From Sphingobium yanoikuyae (GTDB lineage Bacteria; Pseudomonadota; Alphaproteobacteria; Sphingomonadales; Sphingomonadaceae), in assembly GCF_034424525.1 (NCBI RefSeq), contig NZ_CP139979.1, positions 4,487,501-4,551,500 of the forward strand: DNA of 64,000 nt, read 5' to 3'. The translations under genes and the position numbers were made by a program. The notes under the pieces are model-generated. The model had not been told where the DNA came from and ran no database searches. It saw only the letters and a list, made by a program, of their open reading frames with translations. Of the stretch, positions 54,812 to 63,851 are shown in pieces (position 1 is the first letter of the stretch; every line of letters starts with the position of its first letter).

Positions 54812-55948
54812 TCATGCGCCGGGCAGCGCGGTCCATTTGGCGTCGCCCGCCGCATTGGCGATGACGGTTTCGACAAAGCCCATGGTTTGCAGGCCGTCGC
54901 CGACCGACGGGAACCAGGCTTCGCCGCCCCGGATGCGCGTGGCGAAGGCGCGGTAGAGATTGGCGAACGCCTCGATATAGCCTTCGGGATGGCCGCTGGG
55001 CGTGCGCATCAGCGGCAGGGTGGAGGGCAGCAGGCCGGGGCCTGCCGCGCGTAGCACTTCGGTGGGCCGATCCAGCCAGCGCAGCGTCAGCGTGTTGGGT
55101 TCCATCTGCGCCCATTCCAGCCCGCCATGTTCGCCATGGATGCGCAGCTTCAGGCCATTTTCGTCGCCGGCCGCGACCTGCGTCGCCTTGAGGATGCCGC
55201 GCGCGCCATTGTCGAGGCGCAGCAGCACATTGACGTCGTCGTCGAGTCGACGCCCCTCGACGTGGATGCTGAGGTCGGCGCAGATTTCGCTGACGCGCAG
55301 ACCCGACACATGTTCGGCGAGGTGAAAGGCATGGGTGCCGATGTCGCCCAGGCAGCCGCCCAGGCCCGCACGGGCGGGATCGGTGCGCCATTCGGCCTGC
55401 TTGTTGCCGTCGCGGTCGATCGCCTGGCTGAGCCAGCCTTGCGAATATTCGACCTGCACCAGCCTGATCTTGCCGAGATCACCGCGCGCGACACGCGCCC
55501 GCGCCTCTTCCACCAGCGGATAGCCGCTATAGGTGAAGGCGAGGCCGAAATGCCGGCCCGAGCGTTCGGCGGCGGCGGCGATCTGGCGCGCCTCGGCCAG
55601 ATCGAGCGCCATCGGTTTTTCGCAGAAGACATGAAAACCCGCGTCGAGCGCGGCGATCGCCATCGGCGCATGGAGATGATTGGGCGTTACGATCGACAGG
55701 GCATCGATCCGCTCGTCCGCCGGCAGCGCCTGTTCGCCCGCCAGCAGCGCGTCGAGCGAATCATAGGTGCGCGCCGGGTCGATTCCCAGCGCCTCGCCCG
55801 AGCGCCGGTTGCGATCCGTGTCGCCGCTGAAGGCGCCGGCCACCAGTCGCCAATCACCATCCAGTGCCGCCGCAGCGCGGTGGATCGCCCCGATAAAGGC
55901 GCCTTCGCCACCGCCGACCATGCCCAGGCGCAACGCTTTTCCCGCCAT
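54812..55948 (-). CDS. Gfo/Idh/MocA-family oxidoreductase, probable 3-keto-sugar reductase/dehydrogenase
   Basis: A 378-residue NAD(P)-dependent sugar oxidoreductase. The Rossmann motif is [13 protein letters not shown] (8-20) and the catalytic motif is E110-K111-P112 in [34 protein letters not shown] holds the conserved D-x-x-x-H. It has no export signal, so it is cytoplasmic. Relatives such as ThuB and IolW-like proteins interconvert 3-keto and hydroxy sugars, which fits the divergent 3-keto-glycoside operon. The region 55949-56062 is the shared promoter. Confidence 0.88.
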   Translation of the reverse strand: MAGKALRLGMVGGGEGAFIGAIHRAAAALDGDWRLVAGAFSGDTDRNRRSGEALGIDPARTYDSLDALLAGEQALPADERIDALSIVTPNHLHAPMAIAALDAGFHVFCEKPMALDLAEARQIAAAAERSGRHFGLAFTYSGYPLVEEARARVARGDLGKIRLVQVEYSQGWLSQAIDRDGNKQAEWRTDPARAGLGGCLGDIGTHAFHLAEHVSGLRVSEICADLSIHVEGRRLDDDVNVLLRLDNGARGILKATQVAAGDENGLKLRIHGEHGGLEWAQMEPNTLTLRWLDRPTEVLRAAGPGLLPSTLPLMRTPSGHPEGYIEAFANLYRAFATRIRGGEAWFPSVGDGLQTMGFVETVIANAAGDAKWTALPGA

Positions 55949-56019
55949 CCTCTTCTCCTTCGTAATTAGTCGACAGACCGTTCATTCTGCCTCTTGATCT
56001 TCCGATCATATTGGAACAG

Positions 56020-56031
56020 TTTACCGGTAAA
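56020..56031. promoter_or_regulatory. Palindromic operator candidate in the 3-keto-glycoside divergent promoter
   Basis: TTTACCGGTAAA is a perfect 12-bp palindrome with a central CG, as in LacI-family sites. It lies between the divergent starts at 55948 and 56063, about 30 bases before the cytochrome gene. The LacI gene at the right end of the same locus is the natural candidate regulator. Confidence 0.55.
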
Positions 56032-56062
56032 TAACACCAATAGACAAGACGGAGAGTCGAGG

Positions 56063-56443
56063 GTGCAAAGGGTAATGGGCTTCGGCCTGGTAGCGCTCGC
56101 AACGGGCGCAGTGATGATCCCCGCCATGTCGAGCCAGGCGCAGACCGCACCAGCGGTGCCGCCGGCCTTCAACGCCTGCCGCGCCTGTCACAGCGTGCAG
56201 CCCGGCGGCAAGAGCGGCCTTGGCCCCAATCTGGTCGGCGTTGTCGGCCGCACCGCCGGCACTCTGGCCGGCTTCAACTATTCCCCCGCGCTCAAGGCAT
56301 CGAAGCTGAAATGGGACGAAAAGGCGCTGGACGAATATCTCGCCGCGCCGACCAAGAAGGTGCCCGGCAGCCGCATGCCCATTTCCACGCCCGATCCGGC
56401 CAAGCGCGCCGCGATCATCACCTATCTCAAGAGCGTGAAATGA
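56063..56443 (+). CDS. Periplasmic c-type cytochrome (class I, mono-haem)
   Basis: A 126-residue exported cytochrome. A signal peptide ends near SQAQT (about residue 27). The haem site is C39-R-A-C42-H43 and the likely axial methionine is M105 (GSRMPIS). GPNLVGVVGR after the haem is typical. The GTG at 56063 follows GGAGAGTCGAG; ATG 56075 is possible. It is the first gene of the operon and would take electrons from the GMC dehydrogenase at its end. It overlaps the next gene by ATGA. Confidence 0.92.
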   Translation: MQRVMGFGLVALATGAVMIPAMSSQAQTAPAVPPAFNACRACHSVQPGGKSGLGPNLVGVVGRTAGTLAGFNYSPALKASKLKWDEKALDEYLAAPTKKVPGSRMPISTPDPAKRAAIITYLKSVK

Positions 56444-57504
56444 CGGCGGCGAAGGGCGCGATGCGCGGCCCGGCCATCTTCCTGGCGCAGTTCATGGGCG
56501 ACGCCGCCCCGTTCGACAATCTGGACAATGCCGCGCGCTGGATGGCGCAGGCGGGCTATAAGGGCATTCAGGTGCCCAGCAACGATCCGCGCTGCATGGA
56601 CCTCAAGCTGGCGGCGGAAAGCCAGGATTATTGCGACGATCTGATCGGCCGCTGCCGTGAGGCCGGGGTCGAAATTTCGGAACTGTCGACCCATTTGCAG
56701 GGCCAGCTGGTTGCGGTCCACCCGGCCTATGATGCCGCCTTCGACGCGTTCGCGCCGGCCGAGCTGCACGGCAAGCCGGCCGAGCGGCAAGCCTGGGCGG
56801 TCGAGCAGCTGAAGCTGGCGGCCGTGGCCAGCCGGCGACTGGGGCTGAAGGCGCATGCGACCTTCTCCGGCGCTCTGGCCTGGCCCTTCGTCTATCCCTG
56901 GCCGCAGCGGCCGGCGGGTCTGGTGGAAGAGGCCTTTGCCGAACTGGGGAAGCGCTGGCGCCCGATCCTGGACGCGTTCGACGAACAGGGGATCGACCTC
57001 TGCTACGAACTGCATCCGGGCGAGGATCTGCATGACGGCCTGACCTTCGAGCGCTTCCTGGATGCGGTCGGCGGCCACAAGCGCGCCAACATCCTCTATG
57101 ATCCCAGCCATTTCGTGCTGCAGGCGATGGACTATCTGCAGTTCATCGACATCTATCATGACCGCATCCGGATGTTTCACGTCAAGGATGCGGAGTTCAA
57201 CCCGACCGGTCGCGCCGGTGTCTATGGCGGCTATGCCGACTGGGTCGACCGGCCCGGCCGCTTCCGCTCGCTGGGCGACGGCCAGGTCGACTTCACCGGC
57301 ATATTCTCGCGCCTGACCCAATATGGCTATGACGGCTGGGCCGTGCTGGAATGGGAATGCTGCCTGAAGCATCCCGAGGATGGCGCACGCGAAGGCGCCC
57401 CCTTCATCGAGGCGCACATGATCCGCCGGCCCGAACGGGCCTTCGACGATTTCGCAGGGGGCGGTGATCCCGCCAACAACCGGCGCTGGCTGGGGCTCAG
57501 CTGA
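56440..57504 (+). CDS. Sugar phosphate isomerase/epimerase family (TIM barrel), cytoplasmic
   Basis: A 354-residue AP-endonuclease-2-type TIM barrel. Metal-site segments are CYELHPGEDLHDG, ILYDPSHFVLQ and MFHVKDAEF, with VLEWECCLKHPEDG near the C terminus. No signal peptide is present. In similar loci these proteins isomerise or eliminate 3-keto-sugars. It is coupled to the cytochrome gene by ATGA. The exact reaction (ketose isomerase, epimerase or lyase) is open. Confidence 0.88.
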   Translation: MTAAKGAMRGPAIFLAQFMGDAAPFDNLDNAARWMAQAGYKGIQVPSNDPRCMDLKLAAESQDYCDDLIGRCREAGVEISELSTHLQGQLVAVHPAYDAAFDAFAPAELHGKPAERQAWAVEQLKLAAVASRRLGLKAHATFSGALAWPFVYPWPQRPAGLVEEAFAELGKRWRPILDAFDEQGIDLCYELHPGEDLHDGLTFERFLDAVGGHKRANILYDPSHFVLQAMDYLQFIDIYHDRIRMFHVKDAEFNPTGRAGVYGGYADWVDRPGRFRSLGDGQVDFTGIFSRLTQYGYDGWAVLEWECCLKHPEDGAREGAPFIEAHMIRRPERAFDDFAGGGDPANNRRWLGLS

Positions 57505-57572
57505 CGCCGCAACCGACGATCGACACATGTCCTGACCGGAAGGCCGGCGGGACCAAAGGGAGAGGAGCCGAC

Positions 57573-58865
57573 ATGACGGCGATTAACCGGCACAGACTTT
57601 TCTGGCTGAGCGTCCTGGCGCTGTTCACCGCCTCGATGAGCGCATCGCTCCGCGCGGCGGTGGCGAGCAGCCTGAAGGCGGAATGGATCGACCCGATCGC
57701 CCCGATCGCGGCCGGCGAGATGATCGGCGCGGCGCTGGGATCGGCTTTCCTGGGCTTTTCCATCACCGTCTTCGTCGTCAGCGCCTTTCTCGACACGATC
57801 GGCATCCGCCGCGTGCTGATCGGCTGCGGCATCGCCTTCCTGATCGGCACGACGCTGATCGTGGGGGCGGGCAGCATGGCCACCGGCATGACCGTCTATC
57901 ACCTCGTATGGCTGGGCATGCTGCTGTCGGGCATCGGCTGGGGCTTTGCCGAAGCGTCGATCAATCCGCTGACCGCCCGCCTCTATCCCGAGGATACGAC
58001 CCATCGCCTCAACGTGCTGCACGCCTGGTATCCCGGCGGGCTGATCGTCGGCGGCCTTGCCGGCGTCTTCCTCGCCTCGGCGCTTCCCTGGCAGGCGATC
58101 ATGGCGCTGGCCTATATCCCGGCCATCGGCGTCGTATTGATCGCCTCCACCACCCGCTTCCCCGCGCCGCCCGCCACCGCCGGCAGCCGGGCGATGAAGG
58201 ACATGATGCTGGAGGTGGTCCGCCGCCCCAGCTTCTTCATCTGGTTCGGCGCGATGTTCCTGACCGCCTCGTCCGAACTGGCGCCGGGCCAGTGGCTCGA
58301 CGTCGCGCTCAGCAACCGGGTCGGCATGCGCGGCATATTGCTGCTGGTCTATGTCAGCGCGCTGATGTTCGTGTTCCGCCATTTTGCCGGACGGATCGCC
58401 GGCCGCCTGTCCAACCCCGGCCTGCTCTGGGTGTCCAGCCTGCTCGCCGCGATCGGCCTGTTCATGCTGTCGCAGGCGCAGTCGCCCGCCTCCGCCATCC
58501 TCGCCTCGACCGTCTGGGGCCTGGGCGTATGCGCGATGTGGCCGACGATGCTGGCATCGGTGGCCGAACGTTATCCGCGCGGTGACGCCTGGGCGCTGGG
58601 GCTGGTCGGCTCGGCCGGCGCGCTTGCCAGCTTCTTCGTGCTGCCGCGGCTGGGCGAGATGTTTGACCAGGCCAAGGTGGAACTGGCCGGTGGGCCGGAA
58701 GCCTTCACCCGCCTGACCGGACCGGCGCTGCGCGCGGTGGAGGATGCGGCGGCGTCGCAATCCTTCGCCCGCCTCGCCTTCGTGCCGCTGATCCTGCTGG
58801 TCGTGTTCGGGCTGATCTGGCTGTCCGACCGGCGCGCCGGTCGCCGGGCGGAGGCCGTGGCATGA
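57573..58865 (+). CDS. MFS sugar transporter
   Basis: A 430-residue membrane protein with about 12 helices. The segment GIGWGFAEASINPLTARLYPEDTTHRLNVLHAWYPGG is like the FucP/glucose-galactose branch of the MFS. Unusually for a sugar permease, its long loop near residues 365-395 is acidic and alanine-rich. It is the likely route for the 3-keto-sugar or aglycone into the cytoplasm. GGGAGAGGAG stands before the ATG, and it overlaps the next gene by ATGA. Confidence 0.88.
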   Translation: MTAINRHRLFWLSVLALFTASMSASLRAAVASSLKAEWIDPIAPIAAGEMIGAALGSAFLGFSITVFVVSAFLDTIGIRRVLIGCGIAFLIGTTLIVGAGSMATGMTVYHLVWLGMLLSGIGWGFAEASINPLTARLYPEDTTHRLNVLHAWYPGGLIVGGLAGVFLASALPWQAIMALAYIPAIGVVLIASTTRFPAPPATAGSRAMKDMMLEVVRRPSFFIWFGAMFLTASSELAPGQWLDVALSNRVGMRGILLLVYVSALMFVFRHFAGRIAGRLSNPGLLWVSSLLAAIGLFMLSQAQSPASAILASTVWGLGVCAMWPTMLASVAERYPRGDAWALGLVGSAGALASFFVLPRLGEMFDQAKVELAGGPEAFTRLTGPALRAVEDAAASQSFARLAFVPLILLVVFGLIWLSDRRAGRRAEAVA

Positions 58866-59776
58866 AGCTGTCGCGCAGAAACCTGATCGCCGCCGGCATC
58901 GCCGCAGCCGCCAGCCCCGCCATCGCCGCTGCGGCCGGCAAGGGATCCTCCAATGCCGCCCGCTTCTCGCTCGGCTACGCCCCGCATGAAGGCAGCTTTG
59001 CCAGCCGGGGCGGATTGCTGGAGCAGATCGCCTATGCCGCCGACCAGGGCTTTCGCGCCTGGGAGGATAATGAAGCGCGCAAGCGTCCGGTCGAGCAGCA
59101 GGAAGCCATGGCCAGGGCGCTGGCACAGCGCGGCATGACCATGGGCGTGTTCGTCGCCAGCATGCCCAAATGGGCGGAGTTCCGTCCGCTGCTCGGCAGC
59201 AATGACGATGCCGAACGCGAAGCCTTCCTGGCCGATATCCGCACATCGGTGGAAGTCGCCAAGCGCCTCAACGCGAAACATGCGACCGTCGTCACCGGCT
59301 TCATGGACCGCAAGGTGCCGGTCGATATCCAGACCGGCCGGATCATCGATTGCATGCGCCGCGCCGGCGACATCGTCGCGCCGCACGGCCTGACGCTGGT
59401 CATGGAGCCGCTCAATACGCGGACCAACCATCCCGGCGTCTATATGCAGTCGATCGCCCAGGGCTATGCGGTGGCGCGCGGCGCCAACAGTCCGGGCGTC
59501 AAGATATTGGCGGACCTCTATCATGAGCAGATCCAGTCCGGGAACCTGATCCCGACGCTGGAAGCCTGCTGGGCGGAGGTCGGCTATATCCAGTTCGGCG
59601 ACAATCCCGGCCGTAAGGAACCGGGCACCGGCGAGATCAACTACGCCAATATCGTCCGCTGGCTGCGGGGCCGCAATTATGGCGGCGTGATCGGCATGGA
59701 ACATGGCAATTCGCTGGCCGGACGCGAGGGCGAGGACCGGCTGGTGGCCGCCTATCGCGCCATCGACCAAATATAG
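58862..59776 (+). CDS. Hydroxypyruvate isomerase-like TIM-barrel protein with Tat signal
   Basis: A 304-residue protein. The N terminus MKLSRRNLIAAGIAAAASPAIA is a twin-arginine signal, so the enzyme works folded in the periplasm. The barrel has HATVVTGFMDRKVP, LVMEPLNTRTNHPG (metal ligand E), KILADLYHEQIQ and YIQFGDNPGRKEPGTGEINY, all typical of the hydroxypyruvate isomerase family. In 3-keto-glycoside loci such proteins act on the keto-sugar. It follows MFS and precedes the DUF1080 gene by 18 bases. Confidence 0.88.
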   Translation: MKLSRRNLIAAGIAAAASPAIAAAAGKGSSNAARFSLGYAPHEGSFASRGGLLEQIAYAADQGFRAWEDNEARKRPVEQQEAMARALAQRGMTMGVFVASMPKWAEFRPLLGSNDDAEREAFLADIRTSVEVAKRLNAKHATVVTGFMDRKVPVDIQTGRIIDCMRRAGDIVAPHGLTLVMEPLNTRTNHPGVYMQSIAQGYAVARGANSPGVKILADLYHEQIQSGNLIPTLEACWAEVGYIQFGDNPGRKEPGTGEINYANIVRWLRGRNYGGVIGMEHGNSLAGREGEDRLVAAYRAIDQI

Positions 59777-59794
59777 GATGAGAGGAGGACGAGG

Positions 59795-60646
59795 ATGAAA
59801 ATCATCCCGACTGGCTTTGCAGGGACGGGTATCGCGCTGGCCACGGCTCTGCTGGTGGGCACAGCGGCGCAGGCGCAAGACAAGCCTGGCAAGCTGGGTT
59901 TCAAGGACACGCCGATCCTGCCCGGTAGCAACTGGCACGTCCATGATCCCGATCGCCCCGCCCCCACCGTCGTCACCCCGGCGGCACAGGCCGGCGGCGC
60001 ACCGTCCGACGCAACCATCCTGTTCGACGGCAAGTCGCTCGACGCATGGCGCGGCGAGCGCGGTCCCTGGACGCTAGAAAAGGGGATCATGACCATCCCG
60101 CCGCGCAGCCAGAGCGGCGGCGAGAACAACCTGATATCGAAGCAGGAATTTGGCGACGTCCAGCTGCATCTGGAATTTCGGTCACCCAATCCGCCGACCA
60201 AAAGCTCGCAGGATCGCGGCAATAGCGGCATCTGGTTCATGCAGCGCTATGAAGTGCAGATCCTGGATGGCTATCAGAACCCGACCTATGCCGACGGTAC
60301 GGTCGGCGCGGTCTATGCCTGGAAGCCGCCGCTGGTGAACCCGTCGCGCCAGCCGGGCGAATGGCAGAGCTATGACATCATCTTCGAACGGCCGCGCTTT
60401 GCCGCCGATGGCAGCCTGGTCCGGCCGGCCTATGTCACCGCGCTGCTGAACGGCGTGCTGGTGCAGAATCATCAGGCGATGCTGGGCACCACCAAATGGC
60501 GCTCGATCGCCCAATATCAGGCCCATGGGGACAAGGCGCCGATCCAGTTGCAGGATCATGACAGCCCCGTGTCGTTCCGCAACATCTGGGTCCGGCCGCT
60601 GCCGGACGAGGCCATCGCACAGGATCTGAAGGGAGCAGGACAATGA
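59795..60646 (+). CDS. DUF1080 protein, probable periplasmic 3-keto-glycoside hydrolase
   Basis: A 283-residue protein with a Sec signal (cleavage near AQAQD, residue 28) and one 3-keto-disaccharide-hydrolase domain (concanavalin-like, PF06439). The domain has TILFDGKSLDAWRG, LEKGIMTIPP, FGDVQLHLEFRSP, GNSGIWFMQRYEVQILDG and FRNIWVRPL. Family members split glycosides oxidised at C3. It sits between two Tat-exported proteins and before the dehydrogenase subunits, which fixes its role in the locus. It overlaps the next gene by ATGA. Confidence 0.9.
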   Translation: MKIIPTGFAGTGIALATALLVGTAAQAQDKPGKLGFKDTPILPGSNWHVHDPDRPAPTVVTPAAQAGGAPSDATILFDGKSLDAWRGERGPWTLEKGIMTIPPRSQSGGENNLISKQEFGDVQLHLEFRSPNPPTKSSQDRGNSGIWFMQRYEVQILDGYQNPTYADGTVGAVYAWKPPLVNPSRQPGEWQSYDIIFERPRFAADGSLVRPAYVTALLNGVLVQNHQAMLGTTKWRSIAQYQAHGDKAPIQLQDHDSPVSFRNIWVRPLPDEAIAQDLKGAGQ

Positions 60647-61206
60647 TGGACCGCAGACATGCGCTGGCGGGCATGGTCGCCATGTTCGGCGCCGGGCTGT
60701 TCGCGCCGCTGGCGCGCGCCGCCGGGGTGATGCCGGCCGCTGGCGTGATCGACCAGGGCGCGCCCAGCCTGCAACTGTTCACGCCCGATCAGCGGGCGCT
60801 GATGACCGCGCTGTGCGAACGCATATTGCCGGCGACCGACACGCCCGGCGCGATCGAGGCCGGCGTCCCCGCCTATATCGAGAAATTGCTGGCCGACTGG
60901 TCGGTGGCGGAGGATCGCGACCCGATCATCGCTGGTCTTGCCGAAATCGATGCGCGCAGCTGGCAGGATTACAAGATCCCCGCGACCAAGGCATCGGCGG
61001 CGCAGCATGACGCGCTGCTGACCCTGGCGATGAACGACCAGATTCCCAAGGGCGAGGAGTTTTTCGAGGCGTTCCGGCAGATGGTGATCGTGGGCTATTA
61101 CACGTCCGAGATCGGGATAACCCAGGAACGCGAATATCTGCCGGTGCCGGGCGAATATAACGGCGCCTTCCCCTATTCCCAGGTCAACAAGGTCTATTCC
61201 GCATGA
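60643..61206 (+). CDS. Gluconate 2-dehydrogenase subunit 3 family protein (small subunit of GMC dehydrogenase)
   Basis: A 187-residue small subunit. The N terminus MMDRRHALAGMVAMFGAG carries paired arginines and a hydrophobic stretch, a Tat signal. The domain has FTPDQRALMTALCERILPATDTPGAIEAGVPAYIEKLLADW and FRQMVIVGYYTSEIG. In bacterial FAD-glucose dehydrogenases this subunit carries the export signal for the signal-less GMC subunit, and here the GMC gene two frames on indeed lacks a signal. Overlaps of four bases on both sides bind it into the operon. Confidence 0.92.
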   Translation: MMDRRHALAGMVAMFGAGLFAPLARAAGVMPAAGVIDQGAPSLQLFTPDQRALMTALCERILPATDTPGAIEAGVPAYIEKLLADWSVAEDRDPIIAGLAEIDARSWQDYKIPATKASAAQHDALLTLAMNDQIPKGEEFFEAFRQMVIVGYYTSEIGITQEREYLPVPGEYNGAFPYSQVNKVYSA

Positions 61207-62051
61207 ACCTCAACCGTCGTTCCATGATGCTGGGCGCCGGCGGCCTGGCCGCCCTCGCCGCCTCCCCCTTCGCCGCGCAGGCCGCCAAGGCCTCCGGCAA
61301 GATCGCCAGCATCGGCCTGCAACTCTACACCGTGCGCGAGTTGTTCGCCGCCGATCCGGTCGCAACCTTGGAGAAGGTTGCCAAGGTCGGCTATCGCGAG
61401 GTCGAATTTGGCGGTGGCGGCTATGACGCCATGGACCACAAGCTGCTGCGCAGCACGATGGACCGGCTGGGCCTCACCTGCCCGTCGCTCCACATCGGCT
61501 ATGACGCGCTGCTCGACAAGTTCGACGCCAGCGTGGCGATGGCAAAAACGCTGGGCGCGGGCACCGTCGTCCTGCCCTATATGGTCGACAAATATCGCAA
61601 TGCGGAGGCGTGGAAGGCCGCGCTGGTCAACATCAACCGCTTCGGCGCGCAGCTCAAGGCCGCGGGCCTGGGCTTTGCCTATCATAATCATGATTTCGAA
61701 TTCACCACCAAGCCGGACGGCGTCAGCCTGTTCGACCAGCTGGTGAAGGCGTGCGACCCAGACCTCGTGAAGATCGAACTGGATCTCTACTGGGCGATCT
61801 ATGCCGGGCAGAATCCGCAGGCGCTGATCCGCAGCCTGGCCGGCCGCATCTATTCCTATCATGTGAAGGATATGCGCGCCGACCGCAGCATGACCTCGGT
61901 CGGCAGCGGCACGGTCGATTTCGGCGCGATCTTCAAGCTCAACGCCATCGCCGGCGTCCAGCATTTCTACGTCGAGAATGACCAGGCGCCCGCGCCCTAT
62001 ATTCCCGACATCACCAAGAGCTTCCAGACGCTGCGCGCGCTGCGCTTCTGA
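61203..62051 (+). CDS. Sugar phosphate isomerase/epimerase family (TIM barrel) with Tat signal
   Basis: A 282-residue TIM barrel. MNLNRRSMMLGAGGLAALAASPFAAQA is a Tat signal, so it is periplasmic. The barrel contains IGLQLYTVRELFAADP, VGYREVEFGG, GFAYHNHDFEF (metal-binding histidine region), IELDLYWAIYAG and YHVKDMRAD. It is the third TIM-barrel paralogue of this locus and the second exported one. It overlaps the small-subunit gene by ATGA and is 44 bases before the GMC gene. Confidence 0.9.
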   Translation: MNLNRRSMMLGAGGLAALAASPFAAQAAKASGKIASIGLQLYTVRELFAADPVATLEKVAKVGYREVEFGGGGYDAMDHKLLRSTMDRLGLTCPSLHIGYDALLDKFDASVAMAKTLGAGTVVLPYMVDKYRNAEAWKAALVNINRFGAQLKAAGLGFAYHNHDFEFTTKPDGVSLFDQLVKACDPDLVKIELDLYWAIYAGQNPQALIRSLAGRIYSYHVKDMRADRSMTSVGSGTVDFGAIFKLNAIAGVQHFYVENDQAPAPYIPDITKSFQTLRALRF

Positions 62052-62095
62052 CCTTCCAACCTGCCTCAAGACAGAAAACTCCAGGAGAGGACATC

Positions 62096-63778
62096 ATGGC
62101 TTCGACAGACAGGTACGATGCGATCGTCATCGGTTCGGGCATCAGCGGCGGCTGGGCCGCCAAGGAATTGACGGAAAAGGGGCTGCGGGTGCTGATGCTC
62201 GACCGCGGCCATATGGTCGAACATGGCGAGGATTATACCTATGACGGCAAGCCCGCCTATGAGGTGCCCGCTCGCAACATCATGCCCGACCCGCTCAAGC
62301 AGAGCGATTATTTCATCGCCCAGCATGGCTATGTCGCGCCCAGCAACCAGGCCTTCTACAATAATGACCGCCTGAACCCCTATGATTATGGCGCGGGTAG
62401 CAAATTCTACTGGATCCGCCCCGCGGCGGTCGGCGGCAAGTCGCTGATCTGGGGCCGCTGGAGCTTCCGCTGGAGCCCGGCCGATTTCGAGGCGAACAAG
62501 CGCGAGGGCATCGGTGGCGACTGGCCGATCCGCTATGAAGATCTGGTCCCCTGGTACAGCTATGTCGAAAAATATATCGGCGTATCGGGATCACGCGAGA
62601 ATCTGGCCTATCTGCCCGACAGCGAATTCCAGCCGCCGATGCCGATGAACATCGCGGAAAAATGGATGAAGCAGCGGCTGGAAACGCAATTCCCCGGCCG
62701 CAAGATGATCAATGCGCGCCTGTCCAACATGACCGAGGACAAGCCCGAGCAGAACCGCACCAAATGCCAGCTGCGCAACCAGTGCGGCAATGGCTGCTCC
62801 TTCGGCGCCTATTTCTCGACCCAGGCGGTCACCCTGCCCGCCGCGCGCGCGACCGGGCGGCTGACCTTGCGGTCCGACGCGGTCGTCACCAACCTCGATT
62901 ATGATCCGGCGACCAAGAAGGTCAGCGGCGTGCGCTTCGTCGATGCCAAGACCGGACAGGCCGAAACCGTGACCGCGCGGCTGGTGTTCCTGTGCGCGTC
63001 AGCCCTGGCCTCGACCCAGATCCTGATGAACTCGCGTCCGGCGGGCAGCGGCAAGAGCCATTTCGACAGCAGCGGGACGCTGGGCCGCTATGTCATGGAC
63101 CATATCTTCCGCGTCGGCGTGAAGGGCGACATTCCCGGCATGGAGGAGTTCATCGAATATGGCCGCCGCCCCGGCGCCATCTATGTCCCGCGCTTCCGCA
63201 ACAATGGCGACAGCGAGGATGTCGGCTTCAAGCGCGGCTATGGCTATCAGGGCGGCGCCTATCGCGAACCGTCCAAGCCGGTCGGCTTCGGCGCATCGAT
63301 GAAGCAGGGCATGCGCAAATATGGCGGCTGGAAATTCCAGATGGGCGCCTTTGGCGAATGCCTGCCCTATGAGGATAATTATGTCGCGCTGAGCCCCGAC
63401 AAGACCGACCGGTTCGGCATGCCGCTGATGCAGTTCAACGTCACCTTCCGCGACAATGAGATGCGGATGATGGCGGACGCGCGCGAACAGGGCGAAAAGA
63501 TGCTGCGTGCGGCGGGCCTGACCAACGTCACCAGTTCGGTCCGCGAACATGTGCCGGGCGACGCCATCCACGAAATGGGCGGCGCACGCATGGGTGCCGA
63601 TCCGCGCGCATCGGTGCTCAACCAGTGGAGCCAGGCGCATGATGCCAGCAATCTGTTCGTCACCGACGGCGCGCAGATGGCGTCCATCTCCTGCGTCAAT
63701 CCGTCGCTGACCTTCATGGCGCTGACCGCCCGCGCGGTCGACCATGCAGTCAAGGAAATGAAGGCAGGCCGGGTCTGA
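62096..63778 (+). CDS. GMC family FAD-dependent dehydrogenase, probable glycoside 3-dehydrogenase catalytic subunit
   Basis: A 560-residue flavoprotein. The FAD motif is VIGSGISGGWAAKEL (11-25) and PAAVGGKSLIWG is the second cofactor loop. C224, C230 and C234 (CQLRNQCGNGC) have C-x5-C-x3-C spacing like the iron-sulfur site described for bacterial FAD-glucose dehydrogenases. The C terminus has the GMC pair, H in DAIHEMGGARMG and the ASISCVNPSLT block. No signal is present; export would be with the Tat-bearing small subunit. It would oxidise a sugar C3 hydroxyl and pass electrons to the cytochrome c. Confidence 0.92.
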   Translation: MASTDRYDAIVIGSGISGGWAAKELTEKGLRVLMLDRGHMVEHGEDYTYDGKPAYEVPARNIMPDPLKQSDYFIAQHGYVAPSNQAFYNNDRLNPYDYGAGSKFYWIRPAAVGGKSLIWGRWSFRWSPADFEANKREGIGGDWPIRYEDLVPWYSYVEKYIGVSGSRENLAYLPDSEFQPPMPMNIAEKWMKQRLETQFPGRKMINARLSNMTEDKPEQNRTKCQLRNQCGNGCSFGAYFSTQAVTLPAARATGRLTLRSDAVVTNLDYDPATKKVSGVRFVDAKTGQAETVTARLVFLCASALASTQILMNSRPAGSGKSHFDSSGTLGRYVMDHIFRVGVKGDIPGMEEFIEYGRRPGAIYVPRFRNNGDSEDVGFKRGYGYQGGAYREPSKPVGFGASMKQGMRKYGGWKFQMGAFGECLPYEDNYVALSPDKTDRFGMPLMQFNVTFRDNEMRMMADAREQGEKMLRAAGLTNVTSSVREHVPGDAIHEMGGARMGADPRASVLNQWSQAHDASNLFVTDGAQMASISCVNPSLTFMALTARAVDHAVKEMKAGRV

Positions 63779-63804
63779 CAGCGTCGGCCCACTCCCGACG
63801 CTGT
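63778..63804 (+). terminator. Perfect 10-bp hairpin after the GMC gene
   Basis: ACAGCGTCGG and CCGACGCTGT pair fully with a 7-nt loop; the left arm begins in the stop codon. There is no U-run, but the position at the operon end and the following regulator gene suggest a terminator. Confidence 0.65.
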
Positions 63805-63851
63805 GCTGCGCCGCAAAACCGGCTATCAGGGGCCATGAGGATGAGCTTCTG

